Shown here: positions 24,686 through 32,860 of the stretch, piece by piece
How the letters are laid out: each line of letters begins with the position of its first letter
Position numbering within the stretch: the first letter of the stretch is position 1
Source of the DNA: JBOZRQ01 sp050789255
Lineage (GTDB): Bacteria > Bacillota > Sulfobacillia > Symbiobacteriales > Symbiobacteriaceae
DNA: 64,000 bases
Reading direction: 5' to 3'
NCBI GenBank assembly: GCA_050789255.1
Contig: JBOZRQ010000052.1
Span: 51,311 to 115,310, forward strand
The notes under the pieces: model-generated
What the model was told of the DNA's origin: nothing
The model's input: the letters and a program-made list of their open reading frames with translations, nothing else
Databases searched by the model: none
Position numbers and translations under genes: made by a program

Positions 24686-26425
24686 TTGGAGAACCTGACT
24701 TGTGAAATCCTCGTCATCGGTGGCGGGGCCGGGGGAACGGCCGCTGCGCTGCGGGCCACGGCCCTGGGCTGCCGCGTGATCCTGGCGGAGCCGACCCGCT
24801 GGCTGGGCGGACAGATCACCTCCCAGGGCGTGACTGCCCTGGACGAGCATGAGCACATTGAGTCCTTTGGCGGAACCGCCTCTTACAGCGAGTTCCGGCG
24901 TCGGGTCCGGGACCACTACCGGCGGCGGTTTCCCAGCGTCGCAGGAGCAGAGAGGCTCAACCCGGGCAACGGGTGGGTCAGCCGGCTCTGTTTTGAGCCG
25001 CAGGTGGGCGTCCAGGTGATCGATGAGATGCTGGAGGGCGCCCGGGCCGCCGGGCTCCTCACCGTGCTGTACGAGGCTTGGCCGGTGGCTGCGCAGCGCC
25101 ACGGGGCCCGAGTGAGCGCCGTCACCTTTGCTACGGACTCCGGGAAGCGGGTTACGGTTCAGGCAGCCGTGGTGATTGATGCCTCCGAGCTGGGCGACCT
25201 GCTCCCCCTGGCGGATGTGCCCTACCGGACCGGCATGGAGTCCTTCGCCGAGACCGGCGAACCCAGCGCCCCGGCCGTGGGAAACCCCGAGGCGGTCCAG
25301 AGCTTTACCTACCCGTTCGCGGTGGAGTACCGCCCCGGCGAGCGGCACGTGATCCCCAAGCCCGAGGGCTACGAGCAGTTCCGAGACAGCCAGCCCTTTG
25401 GACTGAACTCCTTTCGCATGTTCGAGGCGGGCGGGCCGATCGGGCTTCCCTTCTGGACCTACCGGCGGCTGATCGACGCCCAGTTGCTGAACAGCCCCGA
25501 GTTTCCTCACGACATCGCCATGATTAACTGGCCCTCCAACGATTACCACGGGGCCAACCTGATCGACAAGGAGCCGGCCGAGCAGCTGCGAATCATGGAC
25601 GAAGCCAAGCGCCTGTCGATCAGCTTCCTCTACTGGCTGCAAACTGAGGCGCCCCGGGATGACGGCGGGGCCGGCTACCCGGAGCTGAAGCTCCGCCCGG
25701 AGGTGATGGGCACGGAGGACGGGCTCTCCCAGTTCCCGTACATCCGGGAGTCCCGGCGGCTTCAGGCTTGCCATACCGTGCGGGAGCAGGATATCGTGGT
25801 GGCATACAACCCGGGGAGCAGGGCCCGCCTCGTTCCCGACTCGGTCGGTCTGGGGCTGTACATTTATGTAGATGTGCACCGCTGCTGTAACACGGAGATC
25901 ACCCCCGGCAACGGTCAGAAGATGCGGCCCTTCCAGATTCCGCTGGGGGCGCTGCTCTCCCCCGCGGTGGAGAACCTGGTCGCCGGGAACAAGAACCTGG
26001 GGGTGACCCATATTACCAACGGGGCCTTCCGGCTTCACCCCACCGAGTGGAACGTGGGTGAGTCGGCCGGGGCGCTGGCCGCCTTCGCCCTGAAGCAGGG
26101 CGCCGCCCCGGCGCAGGTCTACCGGGACAAGGCGCTCCTGCGGAAGTTCCAGGCAGAGCTCGTCAGCCAAGGGATTCCACTCTACTGGTTCGTCGACGTG
26201 CCCGAGGTCCATCCGGCCTTTGCAGCGGTTCAGTACCTGGCAGCCGCCGGGGTGATCACCGGGGAGGCGGACCACCTGAACTTCCAGCCAAACCAACCGG
26301 TGGACGCCACGACGGCGAAGCTGTGGGCGCAGCGGGCTGGGGCGACGCTGGAGCCGCAGGCGGGCGAGAGCCGGGCCGGGTTTGCCATCCGACTGGCGGC
26401 GGCAACAAGCGAGGTGTTGCGATGA
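24686..26425 (+). CDS. FAD-dependent oxidoreductase with SLH-like C-terminus
   Basis: 579 residues. The dinucleotide motif VIGGGAGGTAAALRA is at about 10-24, followed by GGQITSQGV, as in the FAD_oxidored (PF12831) family. The last 60 residues (HPAFAAVQYLAAAGVITG, then a Phe-Gln-Pro-Asn and Thr-Thr-Ala-Lys stretch) resemble an S-layer-homology repeat, yet there is no signal peptide, so surface anchoring is unlikely. The start is TTG 24686, 4 nt after nagB, with a weak ribosome site; it is probably translationally coupled. Substrate unknown, perhaps a sugar or polyol. Confidence 0.72.
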   Translation: MENLTCEILVIGGGAGGTAAALRATALGCRVILAEPTRWLGGQITSQGVTALDEHEHIESFGGTASYSEFRRRVRDHYRRRFPSVAGAERLNPGNGWVSRLCFEPQVGVQVIDEMLEGARAAGLLTVLYEAWPVAAQRHGARVSAVTFATDSGKRVTVQAAVVIDASELGDLLPLADVPYRTGMESFAETGEPSAPAVGNPEAVQSFTYPFAVEYRPGERHVIPKPEGYEQFRDSQPFGLNSFRMFEAGGPIGLPFWTYRRLIDAQLLNSPEFPHDIAMINWPSNDYHGANLIDKEPAEQLRIMDEAKRLSISFLYWLQTEAPRDDGGAGYPELKLRPEVMGTEDGLSQFPYIRESRRLQACHTVREQDIVVAYNPGSRARLVPDSVGLGLYIYVDVHRCCNTEITPGNGQKMRPFQIPLGALLSPAVENLVAGNKNLGVTHITNGAFRLHPTEWNVGESAGALAAFALKQGAAPAQVYRDKALLRKFQAELVSQGIPLYWFVDVPEVHPAFAAVQYLAAAGVITGEADHLNFQPNQPVDATTAKLWAQRAGATLEPQAGESRAGFAIRLAAATSEVLR

Positions 26426-27144
26426 ACATCGGCACGATGCAGTTTCTGAGCCCGGCGCTGGGACGCCATGTCACCTACGAGGTGGCCCTCCCCGAAGCGG
26501 AGGTCGGGGCGGGACCCTTCCCGGTCCTCTTTCAGCTCCACGGCCTCTCCGATGACCAGGCCGCCTACAGCCGCTACTCCACCCTGATTCTCCAGGCCCG
26601 CCTGCTGCCCCTGATCGTGGTGATGCCCGCCGGGGGCCTCGCCCATTGGGCTGACATTGGCCCCAGGGAGCGTTACGAGACCTTCCTCGTGCAGGACCTC
26701 TGGGAGCACGTGCGCCGTACCTTCCATGTGCGCCCGGGGAGAGCTGCGGTGGGAGGGCACTCCCGTGGCGGGAACGCCGCCCTGCGACTGGGGCTGAAGT
26801 ACCCCGAGCGGTTCTGCAGCGTGGTTTCGCACTCCGGTGCCTTCTACTCGCCCGAGGAGGTTCTGGACCTCCCCGAGCCGGCGGCACTGGCTGCGTACGA
26901 CATCTGGCAGGTCCGGCCGCAGGGGCGGCGCCCGGCCATTCACCTGGACTGCGGCCGCGAGGACCAGTTTGCCTCCCACAACCGGCGCATGAGCCGGCAC
27001 CTGCACGAGTTGGGCGTAAGCCACACCTGCGAGGAGTTCGAGGGCGGCCACACCTGGGAGTACTGGAACGCCCGGCTCGGCACCGCCCTGCGCCGCCATC
27101 TGCAGGCGTTGTCTGCCGAAGCGGCAGGGGAGGGACAGGCATGA
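26422..27144 (+). CDS. Esterase of the EstA / S-formylglutathione-hydrolase type
   Basis: 240 residues, alpha/beta hydrolase of the esterase-D/tributyrin-esterase branch. The nucleophile Ser is in VGGHSRGGNAA, His in GGHTWEYW, and the acid is the Asp of CGREDQF. QLHGLSDDQAAY near the N-terminus is the oxyanion-hole region. No signal peptide. Its ATG overlaps the previous stop (ATGA). It is the second deacetylase-type enzyme in the cluster and may remove acyl groups from imported sugars. Confidence 0.82.
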   Translation: MNIGTMQFLSPALGRHVTYEVALPEAEVGAGPFPVLFQLHGLSDDQAAYSRYSTLILQARLLPLIVVMPAGGLAHWADIGPRERYETFLVQDLWEHVRRTFHVRPGRAAVGGHSRGGNAALRLGLKYPERFCSVVSHSGAFYSPEEVLDLPEPAALAAYDIWQVRPQGRRPAIHLDCGREDQFASHNRRMSRHLHELGVSHTCEEFEGGHTWEYWNARLGTALRRHLQALSAEAAGEGQA

Positions 27145-28223
27145 ACCTCTTTAACGGCATGGGCATGGGGCTCGGCAATCTGGCGCAGCTCTCCCGGGCC
27201 AAGTCCCGCTCGATCACGGCAGAGAACTTCACCGGGGAGAAGGGCAGGGGTGGGATGGCTACCGACGGCACCAATGCCGTCTATGCCCGCGACCTGGGGC
27301 AGGGGTGGAAGGTCTCCCCTTCGGTCCACCTGGCCGCCGAGACCACCTTCACCCTGGCCAACATTGAGGGCCCCGGCGCCATTCAGCATATCTGGATGAC
27401 CGCCTTGCCCAAGCACTGGCGCCAACTGATTCTGCGCTTCTACTGGGACGGCGAGGAGACCCCGTCGGTGGAAGTGCCCTTTGGCGACTTCTTCTGTAAC
27501 GGCTGGGGCGAGCGGTGCAACGTCAACTCGCTGCCCGTGGCCGTCAACCCGGCCGGGGGCATGAACGCGTACTGGCCCATGCCTTTCCGAAAGGCTGCGC
27601 GGGTCACGGTGGAGAACCTGAGCAAGGAGGTGGTCTGGCTCTACTTCCAGATCGACTACACGCTCACCGACATCCCCGCCGACGCCGCCTACTTCCACGC
27701 CCAGTGGCGCCGGAGCAACCCCCTTCCCTCCAAGACGGTCCATACCATCCTGGACGGGGTGGCAGGGCACGGACATTACGTGGGAACTTACCTGGCGTGG
27801 GGCTCCAACAGCAACGGCTGGTGGGGCGAGGGGGAGGTCAAGTTCTACCTGGACGGGGACGGCGACTTCCCCACCATCTGCGGGACGGGGACCGAGGACT
27901 ACTTTGGCGGCGCCTGGAACTTCGAGCAGCCCCAGGGGCAGTACGGGACCTACTCTACGCCCTTTCTGGGGCTTCCGCAGGTGATTCGGCCCGACGGGCT
28001 GTACCGCAGTCAGCAGCGCTTCGGGATGTACCGCTGGCACGTACTGGACCCGATTCGCTTTGAGCAGGACCTGTGCGTCACCGTGCAGGCCCTGGGCTGG
28101 CGCAGCGACGGGCGCTACCTGCCCCTGCGGGACGACATCGCCTCGGTGGCCTTCTGGTATCAGGCCGAACCGCACGCACCGTTCCCCGCCCTGCCAGGGT
28201 GGGATGATCTGGAGGTCATCTGA
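27141..28223 (+). CDS. DUF2961 / GH172-family glycoside hydrolase
   Basis: 360 residues. The DUF2961 pattern is clear: N-terminal beta jelly-roll (NIEGPGAIQHIWMT), EVPFGDFF, then WGEGEVKFYLDGD and CGTGTEDYFGGAWNF. DUF2961 includes fructofuranosidases and arabinofuranosidases now classed as GH172. Glu230 or Glu232 and Glu252 in the last two motifs are the candidate catalytic residues (my inference). No signal peptide, so it acts on imported oligosaccharide. Overlaps the esterase stop by 4 nt. Confidence 0.82.
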   Translation: MNLFNGMGMGLGNLAQLSRAKSRSITAENFTGEKGRGGMATDGTNAVYARDLGQGWKVSPSVHLAAETTFTLANIEGPGAIQHIWMTALPKHWRQLILRFYWDGEETPSVEVPFGDFFCNGWGERCNVNSLPVAVNPAGGMNAYWPMPFRKAARVTVENLSKEVVWLYFQIDYTLTDIPADAAYFHAQWRRSNPLPSKTVHTILDGVAGHGHYVGTYLAWGSNSNGWWGEGEVKFYLDGDGDFPTICGTGTEDYFGGAWNFEQPQGQYGTYSTPFLGLPQVIRPDGLYRSQQRFGMYRWHVLDPIRFEQDLCVTVQALGWRSDGRYLPLRDDIASVAFWYQAEPHAPFPALPGWDDLEVI

Positions 28224-28224
28224 A

Positions 28225-29388
28225 ATGAACCCGCTCCAGGAGATCCTCGCCCTGTCCCCCGCACAGCGGGAGGCCCGGGGGCTGGCCCACACCCCCGGTG
28301 AGATCGCCCATCAGCCCGAGGCCTGGCGCCAAACGGCCAGCCTTGTCCGCCGCCACGCCGCTGACCTGGCTAAATTCAAGTGGGCTGCGCCTCGCCTGGT
28401 CTTCTCCGGCGCAGGCACCTCGCACTACATCGGGCTGTCGCTCGAAGGGCTGTTCCGGCGCACCGGGCTCCCCGCCATGGCCATCGCCTCCACCGAGATC
28501 GTGGCCGATCCGGATGAGGCTCTGCCCCCCGAAGGGTTTGGACTGGTCTCCTTCGCCCGGTCGGGCAACAGCCCGGAGGGCAACCATGCGTTCCGGCTGG
28601 TGGCGGGGCGCCGCCCCATGGCGCCACACCTGGTGATCACCTGCAACGCGCAGGGAGAGCTCTACCGGCTGGCCGGCGAGCTTCCGGGGGCCGTGCGGCT
28701 CTTGCTTCCGGCGATGACCAACGACCGGGGGCTGGCCATGACCAGTTCGTACACCAGCATGGTGGTGGCAGGGCAGGGACTCGCTCTGCTTGACCACCTC
28801 GATACTTACGAGGCTCAGGTGGAGCGGCAGGCCGCCATGGCCCAGCGCCTCCTGGAGACGGCGCCGGGCGCCCTCGCACCGGTGGCGGCGCACAAGCCCC
28901 GGCGGGCCGTGTTCCTGGGAACCGGCACCCTGCTGGGCGCCGCCACCGAGGCAAGCCTGAAGGTGCAGGAGATGACCGGGGGCCAGGTCGTCGGCCTCGC
29001 CCAGTCCTTCCTGGGCCTGCGCCACGGCCCCATGGCCGCCATCGACAGCGACACGCTGGTCGTTTGCTTCGTCTCGTCGGCCCCGGAGCGCCGGCGCTAC
29101 GAGCTCGACCTCGTGCGGGAGCTGCGGGCCAAGCAGCTGGGCCAGACCATCCTGGCCGTGGCCGACTCCGCCGCCGATCTCACCGGCCTGGCCGACGTGG
29201 TGGTGGAGGCAGACCCGGCTGCGGGCGGCGCCCCCCTTCCCGATGACCTTCGCCCGCCGGTCTATGTGGTAGCTGCTCAGATCCTCGCCCTCTTTCTTTC
29301 GATCGAGGCCGGCCTCAAGCCGGATGCCCCGTCTGCGAGCGGGGTCATCAACCGGGTTGTCCAGGGTGTTCACATCTACACAGATTAG
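28225..29388 (+). CDS. agaS: AgaS-type SIS-domain aldose-ketose isomerase/deaminase
   Basis: 387 residues with two SIS domains (FSGAGTSHYIG at about 60; FLGTGTLLGAATEASLK at about 230, the latter with the SIS catalytic Glu/Lys environment). The end RVVQGVHIY is characteristic of AgaS, which deaminates galactosamine-6-phosphate to tagatose-6-phosphate. ATG 28225 uses a GGAGGTCATC site inside the end of the upstream gene. Presence of AgaS beside NagB indicates both galactosamine- and glucosamine-type sugars are handled. Confidence 0.83.
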   Translation: MNPLQEILALSPAQREARGLAHTPGEIAHQPEAWRQTASLVRRHAADLAKFKWAAPRLVFSGAGTSHYIGLSLEGLFRRTGLPAMAIASTEIVADPDEALPPEGFGLVSFARSGNSPEGNHAFRLVAGRRPMAPHLVITCNAQGELYRLAGELPGAVRLLLPAMTNDRGLAMTSSYTSMVVAGQGLALLDHLDTYEAQVERQAAMAQRLLETAPGALAPVAAHKPRRAVFLGTGTLLGAATEASLKVQEMTGGQVVGLAQSFLGLRHGPMAAIDSDTLVVCFVSSAPERRRYELDLVRELRAKQLGQTILAVADSAADLTGLADVVVEADPAAGGAPLPDDLRPPVYVVAAQILALFLSIEAGLKPDAPSASGVINRVVQGVHIYTD

Positions 29389-29403
29389 GGAGACGATCCA
29401 TTT

Positions 29404-30660
29404 ATGAAGAAGCCCACCTTTGCCATCATCGGCGCCGGCCAGCGCGGCAACACCTATGGCGACTTTCTCGTGAACAACCCCCATGAGGGCCGGGTCATCG
29501 CTGTGGCTGACTCGGACCCGCACCGCCTTCATACAACGGCCGACAAGCACGGCGTTCCCGTCGCTGCCAGGTTCACGACGTGGGAATCCTTCATGGAGGC
29601 CCGGCCCGAGGTGGATGCGGTGATCATTGCCACGCAGGATCGCATGCACACCGCTCCCACCCTGCGGGCGCTTGCGGCTGGCTATGATGTCCTCCTGGAG
29701 AAGCCCATCTCCCCCGACCCGGCCGAGTGCCTCGCCATTAGCGAGGCGGCGGAACGCCACGGGCGGATTCTCACCGTATGCCATGTCCTGCGCTATACCC
29801 CGTTTATGACCGCTGTGAAGAGACTGCTCGACGAGGGCGCCATCGGGCGCTTGCTCTCCGTGCAGTGGACCGAGAACGTGGGCTGGTTCCACCAGGCTCA
29901 CTCCTTCGTGCGCGGGAACTGGCGCAACACCGCCCAGAGCAGCCCCATGATCCTGGCCAAGTCCTGCCACGACCTGGACCTGCTGCACTGGCTGGCGGGC
30001 AGCGACTGCCTGCGGGTCTCCTCCTTCGGCTCACTGGGCCACTTCCGGCCCGAGAACGCCCCGCCCGGCGCTACCCTCCGCTGCACGGACGGCTGCCCTG
30101 CCGAGCCCACCTGCGCTTACAGCGCCCTGAAGCTGTACCACGCCAACGGACCGGGCAACATGTTCAACGGCATCGTGACCCCGGACACCTCGGCCGAAGG
30201 GATGCTCAAGGCGTTACAGGAGGGGCCGTACGGCCGCTGCGTCTACCACTGCGACAACGACGTCGTGGACCACCAGGTAGTGGGCCTGGAGTATGCCAAC
30301 GGCGTGACCGTGGCCTTCACCATGACCGCCTTCTCCAAGGATGTCAATCGCACGGCCAAGCTCTTCGGGACCGAGGGCGAGATGCGGCTCGACATGAACC
30401 GCAACGAGATCCAGATCAACAACTTCCTCGGGGAGACTACGGTGGTCTCTCCGGCCAAGCTGCCCGGGGGTCACAACGGCGGCGACAGCGCCCTCATGCG
30501 CTCCTTCCTGGCGCAGATCCGCACCGGGAACCGCACACAGGGCCTCACCTCCGCCCGGGTCTCGGCGAGCACCCACCTGTTGGCCTTCGCCGCCGAGGAG
30601 AGCCGGCTGACGGGCCGGACCGTCGACTTCGCCCAATTCGTCGAGCAGCAGACCAGGTAG
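29404..30660 (+). CDS. Gfo/Idh/MocA-family oxidoreductase
   Basis: 418 residues. N-terminal NAD(P) fold (FAIIGAGQRGNTYG) and the EKPIS motif with the conserved catalytic Lys at about 101; the C-terminal domain has a CTDGCPAEPTC cysteine cluster and a later RCVYHCDN pair typical of one subgroup. It could be a sugar dehydrogenase or, as in GH109 members, a NAD-dependent N-acetylgalactosaminidase; the sequence does not decide. Last gene of the rightward sugar operon. No downstream terminator on this strand was seen within 200 nt. Confidence 0.82.
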   Translation: MKKPTFAIIGAGQRGNTYGDFLVNNPHEGRVIAVADSDPHRLHTTADKHGVPVAARFTTWESFMEARPEVDAVIIATQDRMHTAPTLRALAAGYDVLLEKPISPDPAECLAISEAAERHGRILTVCHVLRYTPFMTAVKRLLDEGAIGRLLSVQWTENVGWFHQAHSFVRGNWRNTAQSSPMILAKSCHDLDLLHWLAGSDCLRVSSFGSLGHFRPENAPPGATLRCTDGCPAEPTCAYSALKLYHANGPGNMFNGIVTPDTSAEGMLKALQEGPYGRCVYHCDNDVVDHQVVGLEYANGVTVAFTMTAFSKDVNRTAKLFGTEGEMRLDMNRNEIQINNFLGETTVVSPAKLPGGHNGGDSALMRSFLAQIRTGNRTQGLTSARVSASTHLLAFAAEESRLTGRTVDFAQFVEQQTR

Positions 30661-30674
30661 GTGGAATCTGTTCT

Positions 30675-30839
30675 CTAGGCGGGTTCCGTCCGCCTGCGCT
30701 CCATCAGCTCACCCGTGCCCTCGGGGCGTTGTTCTTGGTTCAGGCGCCGCAGTGCGGCCCGGAGGAGGATTCCATACGCGATCCGAGCCGAGGGAGGCCA
30801 GTCCTGTGGATCCTTGTCGATCCAGTCCGGTCGGTGCAT
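30675..30839 (-). CDS. Small protein downstream of the recombinase (54 aa)
   Basis: A short frame beginning MHRPDWIDKDP with an excellent AAAGGAGGTAAATCAAA site before ATG 30839. It is basic and Arg-rich at the C-terminus with a predicted amphipathic helix (RIAYGILLRAALRRLN). It lies 36 nt after the recombinase terminator hairpin in the same direction. I do not recognise it. Small basic proteins beside serine integrases are often excision (directionality) factors, which is the speculation worth testing. Confidence 0.55.
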   Translation of the reverse strand: MHRPDWIDKDPQDWPPSARIAYGILLRAALRRLNQEQRPEGTGELMERRRTEPA

Positions 30840-30874
30840 TTTGATTTACCTCCTTTTGTTCTGCCAGCAAAGGG

Positions 30875-30906
30875 ACAAAAGAAGGGCGCCCCACTGAGGG
30901 CGCCCT
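30875..30906 (-). terminator. Intrinsic terminator after the serine recombinase
   Basis: AGGGCGCCC-CACTGA-GGGCGCCCT, a 9-bp perfect stem followed on the minus strand by TTCTTTTGT. Confidence 0.8.
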
Positions 30907-30918
30907 CGTTTCATATCC

Positions 30919-32502
30919 TCAATCCGCCGCCGTCTCCGCACCGCGATCATCCCCTTTGGGTCTGAGTTCGACGGTCGCATCCGGGTGGGCATAGATCAGC
31001 AGATCGTGAGCCTGCATCAGGTTGAGCACGAAGACCTTGCGTTCCTCGGCAGTCATGTACTGCCAGTTAGCCCGAAGCTCCCCTGCCAGGGCCGCCAGGG
31101 CCGCGAAGTCAACGCTCGGCCCGGAGGGGAGGGGAGCGGCCAGGGTCGCTTCGAGGGTCTGCTTCTGCTCCATGTACGCCAGCTTCTTTTCCCGGTACTC
31201 CTCGGTGGTCAGTACCGCTGCTTCCAAGTAAGCGTGGTCCAGGCGAGCCAGGGCCTGCTTGATCACGCCCAGCTGCGCTTCGGCCCGCTTGCGGGCCTCG
31301 GCGGCCACGCGGAGGGCTTCTTGGTGCTCCTTGGCGCCCATCTCCATAAGGTTCCGGAGCCCGGAGGGCTGCTCCAGCTCCTCCAGCTTGGCCAGGAAGG
31401 ATGCCTCCAGTTTGGCCCCGTTGAGCTCAACGGTCGAGCAGGTGCGGCGGTGAGCCCAGTTGATGCATCGGTAGCCCTGGCGCTCCACCTGTCCCCCGCG
31501 GGCGTTCACCCGGCGCCGGGTAATGCCGCCCATGGAGCCGCCACAGGATGCGCAGCGGAGCACCCCCGTGAGGGCGTAGGTGCCAGTGCGCTGACGTGGC
31601 GCGAGGGCAACCTTGTGCTCCCGCAGGGCAGATGCCTTCTCGAACGTCTCCAGGTCGATGAGGGCTTCGTGCTGGCCCCGGACCTGGACTGGAGCTTCAG
31701 CCAGGCTCGACCGCCGGCCGTAGGTGATCAGGCCGGCGTACAGGGGATTGGTCAGGATCTCACGGACGGTCTGTGCTGACCAAGGGGCACCTGTGTAGGT
31801 GGGAATCGCGCGTTGATTCATCCACCCAGCGATGGGCATGTGGCCCTCCCCGCTCAGATACCGGCGGAACATCTCCCGGACAACGGCGCCGTAGTCCGGA
31901 TGGGGGACAAGCTTGCGGACCGGGCGCCCGCCCCGCATGATCGGCTCGCCGCTGGGATCCTTCTCGGCCACCAGGATGTAACCGAACGGCACCTTGCTGC
32001 CGCACCAGCGGCCCTCCTGAGCCAGCTGGCGCATGCGGCCCGACACCCGGATCTGAGTGTTGACGCTCTCGGTCTCGGCCTGCCAGCCCTCCAGGAAGCG
32101 CAGGAACTTCTCCATTTGGTTGTCCAGGCCAAGGTGCTTGCCGCCCGGGGCGTCGGCCACGCTCCAGACCCCGACTCCAGCCTTGTGAAGCCGGGCGATC
32201 ACCATCGGATACTCCGTGGAGTTTCGGGAGAGCCGGTCGGCCTTGAAGACGACGAGGATCGACCACGCTCCTGCCCGCGCATCGCGCAGGACCTCCTGGA
32301 GGACGTCGCGGTCGTCGGCGCTGACCTTGAACGCCGAGACGCCAGCCTCCTGGTACTCCTTGACGTGGACCCAGTCTGGCTTGCCTTTCAGGAAGGCCGC
32401 GATCGCCTCCCGTTGAGCCGGGATGTCCAGCTCGTCCTTCCCCTGGCGAAGGGCCTGCTTCTTGGTGGACAAGCGCAGGAGTGTGGCTACCCGGATCGTC
32501 AC
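30919..32502 (-). CDS. Large serine recombinase (integrase of the element)
   Basis: 527 residues. N-terminal resolvase domain (about 1-150) with catalytic Ser12 in LLRLSTKKQ and the DRLSR segment. The recombinase domain follows (about 165-275), then a zinc ribbon with CASCG and a second Cys pair (YRCINWAHRRTC), then a long coiled coil (about 385-460) that controls directionality. GTG 32502 lies 5 nt after GGGGTGA. In the integrated state it sits 22 nt behind the truncated YIP1 gene, so host-operon transcription should reach it. It is 57 bp from the attachment core. Confidence 0.93.
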   Translation of the reverse strand: MTIRVATLLRLSTKKQALRQGKDELDIPAQREAIAAFLKGKPDWVHVKEYQEAGVSAFKVSADDRDVLQEVLRDARAGAWSILVVFKADRLSRNSTEYPMVIARLHKAGVGVWSVADAPGGKHLGLDNQMEKFLRFLEGWQAETESVNTQIRVSGRMRQLAQEGRWCGSKVPFGYILVAEKDPSGEPIMRGGRPVRKLVPHPDYGAVVREMFRRYLSGEGHMPIAGWMNQRAIPTYTGAPWSAQTVREILTNPLYAGLITYGRRSSLAEAPVQVRGQHEALIDLETFEKASALREHKVALAPRQRTGTYALTGVLRCASCGGSMGGITRRRVNARGGQVERQGYRCINWAHRRTCSTVELNGAKLEASFLAKLEELEQPSGLRNLMEMGAKEHQEALRVAAEARKRAEAQLGVIKQALARLDHAYLEAAVLTTEEYREKKLAYMEQKQTLEATLAAPLPSGPSVDFAALAALAGELRANWQYMTAEERKVFVLNLMQAHDLLIYAHPDATVELRPKGDDRGAETAAD

Positions 32503-32524
32503 AGGATGTCACCCCATCTGCGAT

Positions 32525-32860
32525 TCATCGCTTTGGAGATGATGATACAACAAACAGCAACGGTCCCCCGTACCTGGTGTACCAATCGGGCCGGGCCAGA
32601 AGGGCGGGGAGCTCGTTGGCCTGGCCGGTCATCAGGTAGTACCATAGGGCCTCCACGATGCCCCGCAGCAGCCCCACCACGGCGAGGGCCAGGGCGATGG
32701 CGCCGAGCTTCGGCCCCGCCTTGAGCACCGCGGCCACGCCGCTCGCAGGCTGGAGCGCGAGGCGGAGGAACAGGGCGCCCAGCGTGGGCGGTACGGGCGG
32801 GGAGGGCCGCACGACATACAGCGTCCGGCCGCCCCTAGTGTAGGGCTTGCGCACCGACAT
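32525..32860 (-). pseudogene. YIP1-family membrane protein, N-terminal half (split by island)
   Basis: 111 codons of which the first 100 are host (N-terminal basic segment, one or two membrane helices, ending Asp-Trp-Tyr-Thr-Arg-Tyr-Gly-Gly-Pro). The last 11 codons are read from element DNA past the core and end at TGA 32525. Joined at the core to 1990-2544 it would encode about 282 residues with one frame. The start ATG 32860 follows GGGGGTGA and overlaps the UbiA gene by 26 nt. Confidence 0.87.
32555..32572. repeat. attR: right attachment site of the element
   Basis: Same core AACGGTCC (32559-32566) in the same orientation as at 2537. Element DNA lies to the left and host DNA (YIP1 N-terminal codons) to the right. 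Joining the two host sides gives an uninterrupted Tyr-Gly-Gly-Pro-Phe-Leu-Leu-Val. Confidence 0.85.

Larger units (their letters stand above)
2537..32566. mobile_element. Integrative element (~30 kb) with serine recombinase and metabolic cargo
   Basis: The boundaries come from the 8-bp core AACGGTCC at 2537-2544 and 32559-32566, each within an 18-bp similarity (CAGnAACGGTCCnCCnTA). Removing the interval joins two halves of a YIP1-family gene in frame. A large serine recombinase starts 57 bp inside the right core, the usual place for the integrase of such elements. The cargo is a CoA-transferase with a TetR regulator, a nuclease, and a 24 kb amino-sugar/glycan cluster. I recognised no relaxase, replication, conjugation or virion gene, so the element is integrative but probably not self-transmissible. 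The boundaries are read directly; mobility is inferred. Confidence 0.88.

Noticed and set aside
24560..26296. A 578-codon minus-strand frame
   Set aside because: Antisense to the FAD oxidoreductase, which has a clear dinucleotide motif.
28216..29988. A 590-codon minus-strand frame
   Set aside because: Antisense to agaS and the Gfo/Idh gene, both with good motifs and starts.
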